Part shown: in pieces, positions 1 through 5,343 of the stretch
Numbering within the stretch: the first letter of the stretch is position 1
How the letters are laid out: the number at the start of each line of letters is the position of its first letter
Assembly: GCA_945897395.1 (NCBI GenBank)
Contig: CAMDFE010000102.1
Coordinates: forward strand, 1 to 6,112
Length of the DNA: 6,112 nt
Direction: 5' to 3'
Source of the DNA: Chryseobacterium gleum
GTDB lineage: Bacteria > Bacteroidota > Bacteroidia > Flavobacteriales_D > Sanyastnellaceae
Notes under the pieces: model-generated
The model's database searches: none
The model's input: only the letters and a program-made list of their open reading frames with translations
Told to the model about the DNA's origin: nothing
Made by a program: the position numbers and the translations under genes

Positions 1-225
1 AACAACGCAAAAATCAAACAAGTGAAATCTCCACTGCCCGGGCTTGTGCTTTCCATAAGCGCCGAAGTTGGAAAAGAAATTAAAAAAGACGAGCCTCTAT
101 TAATTTTAGAAGCTATGAAAATGGAAAATGTAATCAAGAGTCCAACCGATGGTGTGGTAAAAAGCATTTCTGTAAATGCCGGACAAGCCGTTGAAAAAGG
201 ATCGGTCATGATTACTTTTGAATAG
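1..225 (+). CDS. Biotin carboxyl carrier subunit of an acyl-CoA carboxylase (C-terminal part, cut by window start)
   Basis: This is the C-terminal biotinyl domain of a carboxylase carrier subunit, which moves carboxybiotin between a biotin carboxylase and a carboxyltransferase acting on acetyl- or propionyl-CoA in the cytoplasm. The reading frame is open from base 1, so the gene begins upstream; the GTG at 22 lies inside the domain and is not a credible start. The visible 74 residues contain the entry motif SPLPGLV (residues 10-16) and the biotinylation motif EAMKMEN, with the modified lysine at visible residue 40 (codon 118-120). They end in the usual second half-barrel (SPTDGVVKSISV, then GQAVEKG). 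The TAG stop is at 223-225. Bacteroidota commonly have such a subunit next to biotin carboxylase and carboxyltransferase genes, so those partners may lie upstream. Whether the substrate is acetyl- or propionyl-CoA (or an oxaloacetate decarboxylase type) cannot be settled from this fragment. Confidence 0.9.
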   Translation, partial: NNAKIKQVKSPLPGLVLSISAEVGKEIKKDEPLLILEAMKMENVIKSPTDGVVKSISVNAGQAVEKGSVMITFE

Positions 226-229
226 TCAA

Positions 230-1231
230 ATGAAACAGCTGTTTTTAGCCATATCACTATTTTTCTTTGTTGCTCAAGCAATGGCACAACCGTGTGCGGG
301 TGTTGCAAGCAATGTATTGTGCGCCGATGCCCCTGTGACGACCGAACAATTGGTTTCCGCTCCATTCAACACGGGGTGTTTCAGTTATTCAATGACAAAT
401 TTTTACAGCTTTCATACTGGAACCACTCCAAATGGTGTCCTTGAAGCGGCATTACTGCTTCAGGATTGCGATGATTTTTCTGGGAACAACACCATGGGGC
501 TTGTGGTTGCTGAACTAATTCCTTCCTCAGACCCTTGCTTACCGGCGTCATACAATATTATTAGTCCGTGCTTCACCACAGATTCGAGTGAGGTTTTTTT
601 CGTTGGAGGATTACTTCCCGATCAGGACTATGTGATTCTTGTGGGTTCAGATCACGATCCTCTTTTCGGAATTTGTTCATACGATTTATTCATTGGAGGA
701 TCTGCGGTAGATATTGTCGCAGGAACTTTCCCCTATGAAATTGTTTTAGGCGAATCCACTTCAGCCATAGCGCAAGGTGGAAGCCCGGGAACAACCTACA
801 CTTGGGAGCCAATGCCGGAATTCAACGAGATAACCAGTGATTCAACCATGACCTTTTATCCAACTGAAGAAGGACAAACGATCTCCATTTCCGCGGTTGG
901 AACCATCGGAGACTGCACCGTGAACGCTCCCATTTTCGTCAATATTCTATCTCCAATTTCAATCTACAACGCACTTACTCCGAACGACGATAACATAGAT
1001 GACACTTGGACAATCGGCGGAATTGACCGACCCGTATTCGAAGCCGCTGTGGTAAGTGTTTTCGATAGATGGGGACAACAAGTATTTAAATCGCTCGGAT
1101 ATCGCACGCCGTGGGACGGCACGAACAACGGAAAGTATTTACCTACGGGCGCATACTACTACGTCATTGAATTGAACACATACAACTTATACATACCTCC
1201 GTATGTAGGAATCGTTTCAATATTAAGATGA
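230..1231 (+). CDS. Secreted T9SS cargo protein with gliding-motility-type C-terminal domain (CHU_C, type B sorting signal)
   Basis: A 333-residue exported protein. The ATG at 230 is preferred over an in-frame TTG at 218, because it puts a signal peptide at the very N-terminus: K2, a hydrophobic run at about residues 4-17, and likely cleavage after AMA (17-19). The central part (about 20-240) has eight cysteines and ends in a probable Ig/PKD-like beta domain (TYTWEPMP region); I recognise no enzyme motif. Residues 241-333 match the gliding motility-associated C-terminal domain: ALTPNDDNIDDTW, VFDRWGQQVF, TPWDGTNNGKYLPTGAYYY and terminal VSILR. In this family the domain directs crossing of the outer membrane by the type IX system and attachment to the cell surface. 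The gene starts 4 nt after the biotin carrier stop and overlaps the downstream PorP/SprF gene by ATGA. Its role (adhesin, motility or matrix component) is unknown; export and cell-surface location are well supported. Confidence 0.88.
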   Translation: MKQLFLAISLFFFVAQAMAQPCAGVASNVLCADAPVTTEQLVSAPFNTGCFSYSMTNFYSFHTGTTPNGVLEAALLLQDCDDFSGNNTMGLVVAELIPSSDPCLPASYNIISPCFTTDSSEVFFVGGLLPDQDYVILVGSDHDPLFGICSYDLFIGGSAVDIVAGTFPYEIVLGESTSAIAQGGSPGTTYTWEPMPEFNEITSDSTMTFYPTEEGQTISISAVGTIGDCTVNAPIFVNILSPISIYNALTPNDDNIDDTWTIGGIDRPVFEAAVVSVFDRWGQQVFKSLGYRTPWDGTNNGKYLPTGAYYYVIELNTYNLYIPPYVGIVSILR

Positions 1232-2154
1232 AAAAGATCCTGACCATACTCGCCCTTTTGTGGATCTTCGCTTCCAATGTGCAAGCACAACAGCTTCCGC
1301 ATTACACGAATTTCACGTACAACTATTTAAATTACAATCCCGCTGTAACCGGCAGCACGCCTTGCTTAGAAGCTCGCGTAGGATATCGCAAGCAGTGGAC
1401 AGGATTTCAGGGCGCACCAACAACAGGGTATGTAAACGTTCACAACAAATTCGGGCAGCGCAGATACAATTTTCATGGATTGGGTGTCATGGTGGAAAAC
1501 GACACGTACGGACCTTTCGGAACCACTTCGCTCGTAGCTAACTACGCCTACCACATGAAATTAACGAAGGGCTATTCCTTGTCTTCAGGAATTGGCGTGG
1601 GCTTTACGCAATACCGCCTTGGTTTAGGTGGAATTACAATGCCCGACATAGAAATAGATCCAGTGATTGGAAACTCTTTGGGAAGCATCGTAGCCCCTAC
1701 GGTGAATTTCGGATTGTGGCTTTACCGCAAAGACAGATTCTACGGATTGTCTGTTCGACAACTCACTCAACCAAAAGTAAAAGGACTTCCAGATACACAG
1801 ATGAGAAGGCACTTTACGTTGGCGTATGGAAGGGCTGTTCAACTGAATGATAATTTCACTTTTAAACCCGCTGCGTTGTTGAATTATGTGGGGAGAAGCA
1901 AACCATCATTAGAGGGACAGGCGATGCTTGATTACAAAAAAGTTATTGCAATTGGTCTCGCAGGTAGAACCGGTCACGGCGGGTCTGCCCTTGTGAAATT
2001 AGATGCGCTTCCGTATTTAACGATTGCCTACGCCTACGATATTACCGCAAATCGCTTGCGCTACGCCGCTACAAACTCGCATGAAATTACCTTAGGTTTC
2101 CGTGCTTGCGGACTCAAAGAACGCAATCACGTTCCTTGCGCAGCCTACGACTAA
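1228..2154 (+). CDS. PorP/SprF family type IX secretion system outer-membrane protein
   Basis: A 308-residue protein with a signal peptide (MKK, hydrophobic run, probable cleavage after VQA at residue 20). Its mature start fits the PorP/SprF family: QQLPHYTNFTYNYLNYNPA, then a GYRKQWTGFQGAPTT segment, alternating beta-strand-like stretches, and a C-terminal SHEITLGFR strand. Length is normal for the family. Members are outer-membrane proteins tied to the T9SS; SprF is needed for surface display of the adhesin SprB, and many paralogues sit directly after a gene for a type B (CHU_C) cargo, as here. The ATGA overlap (1228-1231) with the cargo gene suggests translational coupling and a dedicated cargo/partner relationship (inferred). 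The extreme C-terminus after the last strand carries two cysteines (RACGLKERNHVPCAAYD). I give no gene symbol because the family has many paralogues and this one need not be PorP or SprF itself. Confidence 0.9.
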   Translation: MKKILTILALLWIFASNVQAQQLPHYTNFTYNYLNYNPAVTGSTPCLEARVGYRKQWTGFQGAPTTGYVNVHNKFGQRRYNFHGLGVMVENDTYGPFGTTSLVANYAYHMKLTKGYSLSSGIGVGFTQYRLGLGGITMPDIEIDPVIGNSLGSIVAPTVNFGLWLYRKDRFYGLSVRQLTQPKVKGLPDTQMRRHFTLAYGRAVQLNDNFTFKPAALLNYVGRSKPSLEGQAMLDYKKVIAIGLAGRTGHGGSALVKLDALPYLTIAYAYDITANRLRYAATNSHEITLGFRACGLKERNHVPCAAYD

Positions 2155-2492
2155 TGAACATAGAAGATTTTTTCGAAACATGTCAGGGCATTAGTGAAGA
2201 GGTAACGTCTGATTTACCCTTCAGCGAAAGCGCGTTGGTTTTTAGAATTGAAAATAAAATCTTCGCCATGGTTAATCTCGATAATTTCGAAAAAGGAATT
2301 AACCTGAAATGCGACCCCGAAAGAGCCATCGAACTTCGTGAAGAATACAACGGCATTCAACCCGGTTACCACACCAGCAAAAAACATTGGAACCTCGTCA
2401 TCCCGAACAGCGACGTCCCCGATAAATTATTGAAGGAGCTTGTTCAACACAGCTTCGATCTGGTAAAGCCTAAATCAAAGAAGAATAAATAG
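2154..2492 (+). CDS. MmcQ/YjbR family protein (DUF419)
   Basis: A 112-residue cytoplasmic protein of the MmcQ/YjbR family, a small alpha/beta fold related to double-wing DNA-binding proteins; its molecular function is not established. Family features visible here are the N-terminal helix (MNIEDFFETCQGI), the strand segment LVFRIENKIFAMVNL, the conserved NLKCDPERAIELREEY block, PGYHTSKKHWN, and a final helix with LLKELVQHSFDLV. A lysine-rich tail (KPKSKKNK) follows. The ATG at 2154 is chosen over in-frame upstream codons starting at 2106, because those lie inside the PorP gene and the family N-terminus begins at MNIEDF. The start overlaps the PorP stop as TAATG (taa 2152-2154, atg 2154-2156), which suggests translational coupling. 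There is no obvious functional link to secretion, so co-transcription may simply reflect compact gene order. Confidence 0.87.
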   Translation: MNIEDFFETCQGISEEVTSDLPFSESALVFRIENKIFAMVNLDNFEKGINLKCDPERAIELREEYNGIQPGYHTSKKHWNLVIPNSDVPDKLLKELVQHSFDLVKPKSKKNK

Positions 2493-2493
2493 A

Positions 2494-2579
2494 TTCTGCG
2501 AGAGGTGTGTTCACAATGTTCTACGAAAGGTCCTGCGGAAGGTGTATTGACAAGGTTCTACGAAAGGTGCTTTGCAAGG
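2494..2579 (+). repeat. Degenerate tandem repeat, about 25-bp unit, three copies plus one partial
   Basis: Directly visible units are 2494-2518, a 12-bp half unit 2519-2530, 2531-2555 and 2556-2579. Each begins TTCT or TCCT, followed by RCG, then RRAGG. The full units continue with TG, a variable TTT/ATT core, and end CAATG or CAAGG. For example, TTCTACGAAAGG occurs exactly at 2519-2530 and 2556-2567. A weaker further copy may lie at 2598-2617 (TTCTGAAAGACCTTGCAAAG). The block begins just after the MmcQ/YjbR stop and runs towards the folA stop, so it fills the gap between two convergent genes. Function is unknown. It could be a dispersed intergenic repeat family or a degenerate minisatellite. 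Confidence 0.7.
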
Positions 2580-2618
2580 ACGCTTCGCGTAGCGACCTTC
2601 TGAAAGACCTTGCAAAGC
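2569..2618. terminator. Inverted repeat between convergent genes (possible bidirectional terminator)
   Basis: Perfect 11-bp arms GCTTTGCAAGG (2569-2579) and CCTTGCAAAGC (2608-2618) enclose 28 nt. That loop has its own small stem, CGCT (2581-2584) with AGCG (2591-2594). The right arm ends 2 nt beyond the folA stop codon (2621-2623 on the minus strand), and the left arm is about 76 nt after the MmcQ/YjbR stop. The position suits a 3'-end stabilising or terminating structure for both transcripts. Neither side has a T-tract, so it is not a canonical intrinsic terminator. The inverted repeat is certain; the function is inferred. Confidence 0.5.
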
Positions 2619-2620
2619 AA

Positions 2621-3130
2621 CTAAACCAACGTGTATTTGTAAGTCTTAAACCCAAACGCATGCCTCTCATCAACTCCCTGTTCCAAAATCAATTCTCTCG
2701 AATATAAACTCGCATCGAATTCAGGGAAGTGCGCATGCGCTCCAGGGAATTCACCTTCAATATGCGTCAAATAAATATGCTGAACAAAGCCTTCACGCAG
2801 GGCCCAAGCGTAGATTTGCTCGCCGCCGATAATGAACACTTCTGTTTCGCCTCCTTCGCGAGAAAAACCCAATGCCCGACTTAGTTCGTCGAAGACCACA
2901 CAACCTGGAGCGTCGTAATTCTTGTCTCGAGATAAAACAATGTTCACGCGATTTTTAAACGGACGAAAAGCAAGCGGAATGCTTTCATAGTTTTTCCTTC
3001 CCATGATAATGTGATGTCCCTTCGTAGTGTCCTTGAAGAACTTCATGTCGTTCGGAAGATGCCACATTAAATCGTTGTCTTTACCAATCTCACGATTCAA
3101 GCCCATGGCGGCGATTACTGAAATTTCCAT
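2621..3130 (-). CDS. folA: Dihydrofolate reductase
   Basis: A 169-residue cytoplasmic enzyme that reduces dihydrofolate to tetrahydrofolate with NADPH, regenerating the cofactor consumed by ThyA. Typical DHFR signatures are all present. They are the N-terminal strand ISVIAAMG, the Met20-loop region IGKDNDLMWHLPND with W23 and the catalytic acid D28 (equivalent to E. coli D27), the NADPH-binding MGRKNYESI (43-51), and RVNIVLS (61-67). Also seen are FIIGGEQIY (99-107) and the YLTHIEGEF strand with T122. It is about ten residues longer than the E. coli enzyme, partly from a loop before FIIGG (FSREGGETEV, about 89-98). The ATG (3128-3130) overlaps the thyA stop by one base (TAATG), so the pair is probably translated together. 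No separate promoter is apparent. The TAG stop is 2 nt from the inverted repeat at 2569-2618. Confidence 0.96.
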   Translation of the reverse strand: MEISVIAAMGLNREIGKDNDLMWHLPNDMKFFKDTTKGHHIIMGRKNYESIPLAFRPFKNRVNIVLSRDKNYDAPGCVVFDELSRALGFSREGGETEVFIIGGEQIYAWALREGFVQHIYLTHIEGEFPGAHAHFPEFDASLYSRELILEQGVDERHAFGFKTYKYTLV

Positions 3131-3924
3131 TAGATAGCAACTGCTGCTTTAATGTGTGGATGCGGATCGTAGTTTTCAATTGAAATATCGTCCATAGTGA
3201 ATGCAAAAAGATCTTTCACTTCTGGATTTAATTTTAAGGTTGGAAGTGTGCGGTGTTCACGAGTCAATTGCAGTTTCGCTTGATCCACGTGGTTGGAATA
3301 CAAATGCACATCTCCACCGGTCCAAACAAAATCACCCACTTCCAAATCGCACACTTGTGCAATCATGTGAACCAACAACGCGTAGGAAGCTATGTTGAAG
3401 GGAACACCTAAAAATGTATCGCAACTTCTTTGGTACAATTGACAACTCAATTTTCCTTCCGCCACGTAAAACTGAAACAAACAGTGGCAGGGCGGAAGCG
3501 CCATATCTTCAATGAATGAAGGGTTCCAAGCAGAAACAATGTGTCTGCGACTATTCGGATTTTTTTTCAATCCGTTTACCAAATTAACAATCTGATCGGT
3601 TGAGCTTCCGTCTGGATTCGGCCATGAGCGCCACTGGTAGCCGTATACAGGACCTAAGTTTCCATTTTCATCGGCCCATTCGTCCCAAATGGAAACTCCG
3701 TTATCCTTTAAATAAGAAATGTTCGTGTCGCCTTTTAGAAACCACAAAAGCTCTACGAAAATGCTTCGTGTATGAAGCTTCTTCGTTGTTATTAGCGGAA
3801 ATCCTTCCGCTAAATTAAATCGCATTTGATGTCCGAAAACGCTGTAAGTTCCCGTACCCGTGCGGTCTTCCTTCTTCGCGCCGTTGTCTAAAAGGTGTTG
3901 TAACAAATCGTGATACTGCTTCAT
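3130..3924 (-). CDS. thyA: Thymidylate synthase
   Basis: A 264-residue enzyme that methylates dUMP to dTMP using methylenetetrahydrofolate and releases dihydrofolate for the adjacent folA product. The sequence aligns essentially without gaps to E. coli ThyA. It has MKQYHDLLQHLLDNG at the start, the phosphate-binding EDRTGTGT, then WDEWADENG, LGPVYGYQWR and SRRHIVSAWN. The active-site segment is PPCHCLFQFYV with the catalytic cysteine C146 (codon 3487-3489). It continues with QLYQRSCD, GVPFNIASYALL, FVWTGGDVHLYSNH and the C-terminal AVAI. The ATG at 3924 is chosen because it gives the exact family N-terminus and length; an in-frame TTG at 3951 would add nine residues foreign to the family. A GGAG lies one base upstream of the ATG (unusually close). 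The stop TAA overlaps the folA ATG. Its 5' side is separated from the phosphatase gene by a terminator-like hairpin, so it probably has its own promoter, which I could not identify. Confidence 0.97.
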   Translation of the reverse strand: MKQYHDLLQHLLDNGAKKEDRTGTGTYSVFGHQMRFNLAEGFPLITTKKLHTRSIFVELLWFLKGDTNISYLKDNGVSIWDEWADENGNLGPVYGYQWRSWPNPDGSSTDQIVNLVNGLKKNPNSRRHIVSAWNPSFIEDMALPPCHCLFQFYVAEGKLSCQLYQRSCDTFLGVPFNIASYALLVHMIAQVCDLEVGDFVWTGGDVHLYSNHVDQAKLQLTREHRTLPTLKLNPEVKDLFAFTMDDISIENYDPHPHIKAAVAI

Positions 3925-3966
3925 GCTCCAAATGTAATTGAGGACATTCAAATAAAAATGAGGTGT

Positions 3967-3990
3967 TCAAAAAGGATTAGCCCCTTTTGA
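3967..3990 (-). terminator. Hairpin terminator-like sequence downstream of the receiver-phosphatase gene
   Basis: On the minus strand this reads TCAAAAGG, a short GGCTAAT loop, then CCTTTTTGA. It is an A-tract/T-tract stem of roughly eight pairs with one extra T, resembling intrinsic terminators. It lies 26 nt past the phosphatase stop (4017-4019) and about 43 nt before the thyA ATG, so it could end the signalling transcript. Because the stem carries A on one side and T on the other it could also work on the plus strand, but no plus-strand gene reads into it. The sequence is seen; the terminator role is inferred. Confidence 0.45.
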
Positions 3991-3996
3991 CAAGTT

Positions 3997-4010
3997 TCGA
4001 AAATTTTCGA
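3997..4010. repeat. Perfect 14-bp palindrome near the phosphatase stop codon
   Basis: TCGAAAATTTTCGA equals its own reverse complement and lies 7 nt past the receiver-phosphatase stop on the minus strand. It may be a folded 3' element together with the adjacent hairpin at 3967-3990, or a dyad bound by a dimeric regulator upstream of thyA. Being AT-rich and short, it may also be chance. Confidence 0.3.
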
Positions 4011-4016
4011 TTTTTG

Positions 4017-5270
4017 CTAAAGCTGAAAACTCACCCACGTAGCGTCATCGGTTTGATCTTGCGCTCCTTTCCAGGTAGCAAACAAATCGTCAATGCCGCA
4101 TTTGTTGTCCAAGAACACCTGTCCGCTTTCAATCCATTGAATAAGTCCGCTCATACGCAGACGCTTGTTCGACACTTCGCCTATTTGATCGTAAAGTCCA
4201 TCTGAACACATGACAACTCGCTTTCCTTTTATGTTCACTTTTCCTCCGGCAACATCTGTTTGTTCAAGATCTAAATGAAGAAACCCCTTCGACTTTGAAA
4301 TAATTTCAACCTCATTGCTTTCATTCACCAACATGAGATTCGAATTCAAACTCCCCCAATCAGCGTCGCCTGTTTTTAAATTAACCTGCATAAGTGCCAA
4401 GTCAAAACCTGCAACCATATCTGAATATTGAACATCTCTGCGCAATCTCTTCTTCAAGTCGTATACAGTACCACTCACAATTTCCTTCACGTTAACTGCC
4501 CCAACAAGGTGACTTGTTTTTTCAGAAAGAAAATCACTTACCAAAACAGTGAGCAATGCGCCAGCTAAGCCGTGTCCCGTGCAATCGCCTTGAGCAATAA
4601 GAACAGAATCTCCCAAATTTTTATACCAATAAAAGTCTCCTGAAACAGCTTCTGCCGAAGTGCTAAACACATGCAGTTTCGGCAATACATCCCACGCATC
4701 TGTGTGATTTGGTAAAAAGCACTCTTGAACAAATCGCGCGTATTGAAGTCCCTGCCTAAGCTCTTCGTTTTTCTGATTTAATTCTGCTGTTCTGTCAATG
4801 ACCTTCTGCTCCAATTCTTTATGGAGAATTTCAAGCTCTTGTGTTCGCTTGGACAATTCAGTTTCGTTGTCATAAATGTGAATGGCCTCTAACACCGTAA
4901 GCTCCAAGTCCTTCGGCTCCCAAGGTTTTTCTATGTATCGAAACAATCGAGCTTTACCTAAGACTTCTGAAACCGCCTGTAAATCAGCCTGACCCGTTAG
5001 CATTATCTTTTTGCTCGTCGGTGAAAGTATTTCCAATTGACCCAACAATTCACTGCCTCTCATTGGAGACATCATATAGTCGCTAATAACACACAAAAGT
5101 TCTCCGCCTTCTTCAAGTAAGGGAATTACTTTTTCTAACGCACTTTCGCCTGAATTGGCCGTTAACAATTCAATTCCTTCCGGTAAAAAGCTTTTTACAT
5201 GAAGCGATAAGACGCTCAGAATAATAGCTTCATCATCTACAAGAATAATGTATCGTTTTCCTCTTCTCAA
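4017..5270 (-). CDS. Response regulator with SpoIIE/RsbU-type PP2C serine phosphatase output
   Basis: A 417-residue cytoplasmic signalling protein. Residues about 5-130 are a receiver domain with acidic residues D12/D13, phosphoacceptor D64 (VISDYMM), T92 (MLTGQAD) and K115 (EKPW). Residues about 134-175 form a charged, heptad-like coiled coil, followed by a QYARFVQECFLP linker typical of Bacteroidota SpoIIE-family proteins. The PP2C phosphatase covers about 195-417. Metal-binding acid motifs are present: SGDFYWY (D212), GDCTGHGLAGALL (D229), CSDGLYD (D357) and TDDATWV (D408/D409). The usual AGANNPL-like segment is degenerate (GSLNSNLMLV, 306-315). No ATG or GTG lies between the upstream in-frame stop (5295-5297) and the receiver, so the start is most likely the TTG at 5268-5270. 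By family analogy it dephosphorylates an anti-anti-sigma-like protein or another phosphoserine target; no such partner is encoded in the window. It lies 73 nt downstream of a hybrid kinase gene on the same strand. Confidence 0.9.
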   Translation of the reverse strand: MRRGKRYIILVDDEAIILSVLSLHVKSFLPEGIELLTANSGESALEKVIPLLEEGGELLCVISDYMMSPMRGSELLGQLEILSPTSKKIMLTGQADLQAVSEVLGKARLFRYIEKPWEPKDLELTVLEAIHIYDNETELSKRTQELEILHKELEQKVIDRTAELNQKNEELRQGLQYARFVQECFLPNHTDAWDVLPKLHVFSTSAEAVSGDFYWYKNLGDSVLIAQGDCTGHGLAGALLTVLVSDFLSEKTSHLVGAVNVKEIVSGTVYDLKKRLRRDVQYSDMVAGFDLALMQVNLKTGDADWGSLNSNLMLVNESNEVEIISKSKGFLHLDLEQTDVAGGKVNIKGKRVVMCSDGLYDQIGEVSNKRLRMSGLIQWIESGQVFLDNKCGIDDLFATWKGAQDQTDDATWVSFQL

Positions 5271-5287
5271 TTGGTGTGGATTTACGA

Positions 5288-5318
5288 CGCAAGATTAAAC
5301 TATAATTCTTAATCTGCG
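5288..5318 (-). promoter_or_regulatory. Hairpin in the leader of the receiver-phosphatase gene
   Basis: The arms CGCAAGATTAA (5288-5298) and TTAATCTGCG (5309-5318) pair over ten bases with one bulged A, enclosing a 10-nt loop. The hairpin sits between the kinase stop (5344-5346) and the phosphatase TTG start (5268-5270), 17 nt upstream of that start on the minus strand. An 8-nt loop segment, CTATAATT (5300-5307), is complementary to AATTATAG at 5334-5341, so a pseudoknot or alternative fold is possible. It might terminate or process the kinase transcript, or control translation of the phosphatase. No clear Bacteroidota promoter consensus (TAnnTTTG) was found in this gap. Confidence 0.45.
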
Positions 5319-5343
5319 TTTGTTTTAGGCTGAAATTATAGGC

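Noticed and set aside
218..229. TTG start for the secreted cargo protein, overlapping the biotin carrier stop
   Set aside because: The ATG at 230 places the signal peptide directly at the N-terminus; the TTG would only add NSQ-type residues before it.
2106..2153. N-terminal extension of the MmcQ/YjbR protein starting inside the PorP gene
   Set aside because: The added residues are Arg/Ser-rich and unlike the family; the ATG at 2154 gives the normal family start and a TAATG junction.
2507..2707. A 66-codon plus-strand open frame through the repeat block, giving a Lys/Leu/Cys-rich peptide
   Set aside because: Its first half is the translated repeat and its second half is antisense to the folA coding end; there is no family resemblance or plausible start signal.
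3201..3818. Plus-strand open frames of 65-72 codons opposite thyA
   Set aside because: They are antisense shadows of a clearly coding gene, with no recognisable protein features.
3925..3951. Nine-residue N-terminal extension of ThyA from a TTG at 3951
   Set aside because: The ATG at 3924 gives the exact 264-residue family length and the conserved MKQY start.
5271..5343. Promoter for the phosphatase gene in the 73-nt gap
   Set aside because: A TATAGTTT-like stretch on the minus strand does not fit the Bacteroidota TAnnTTTG element in register, and no matching -33 TTG was found.
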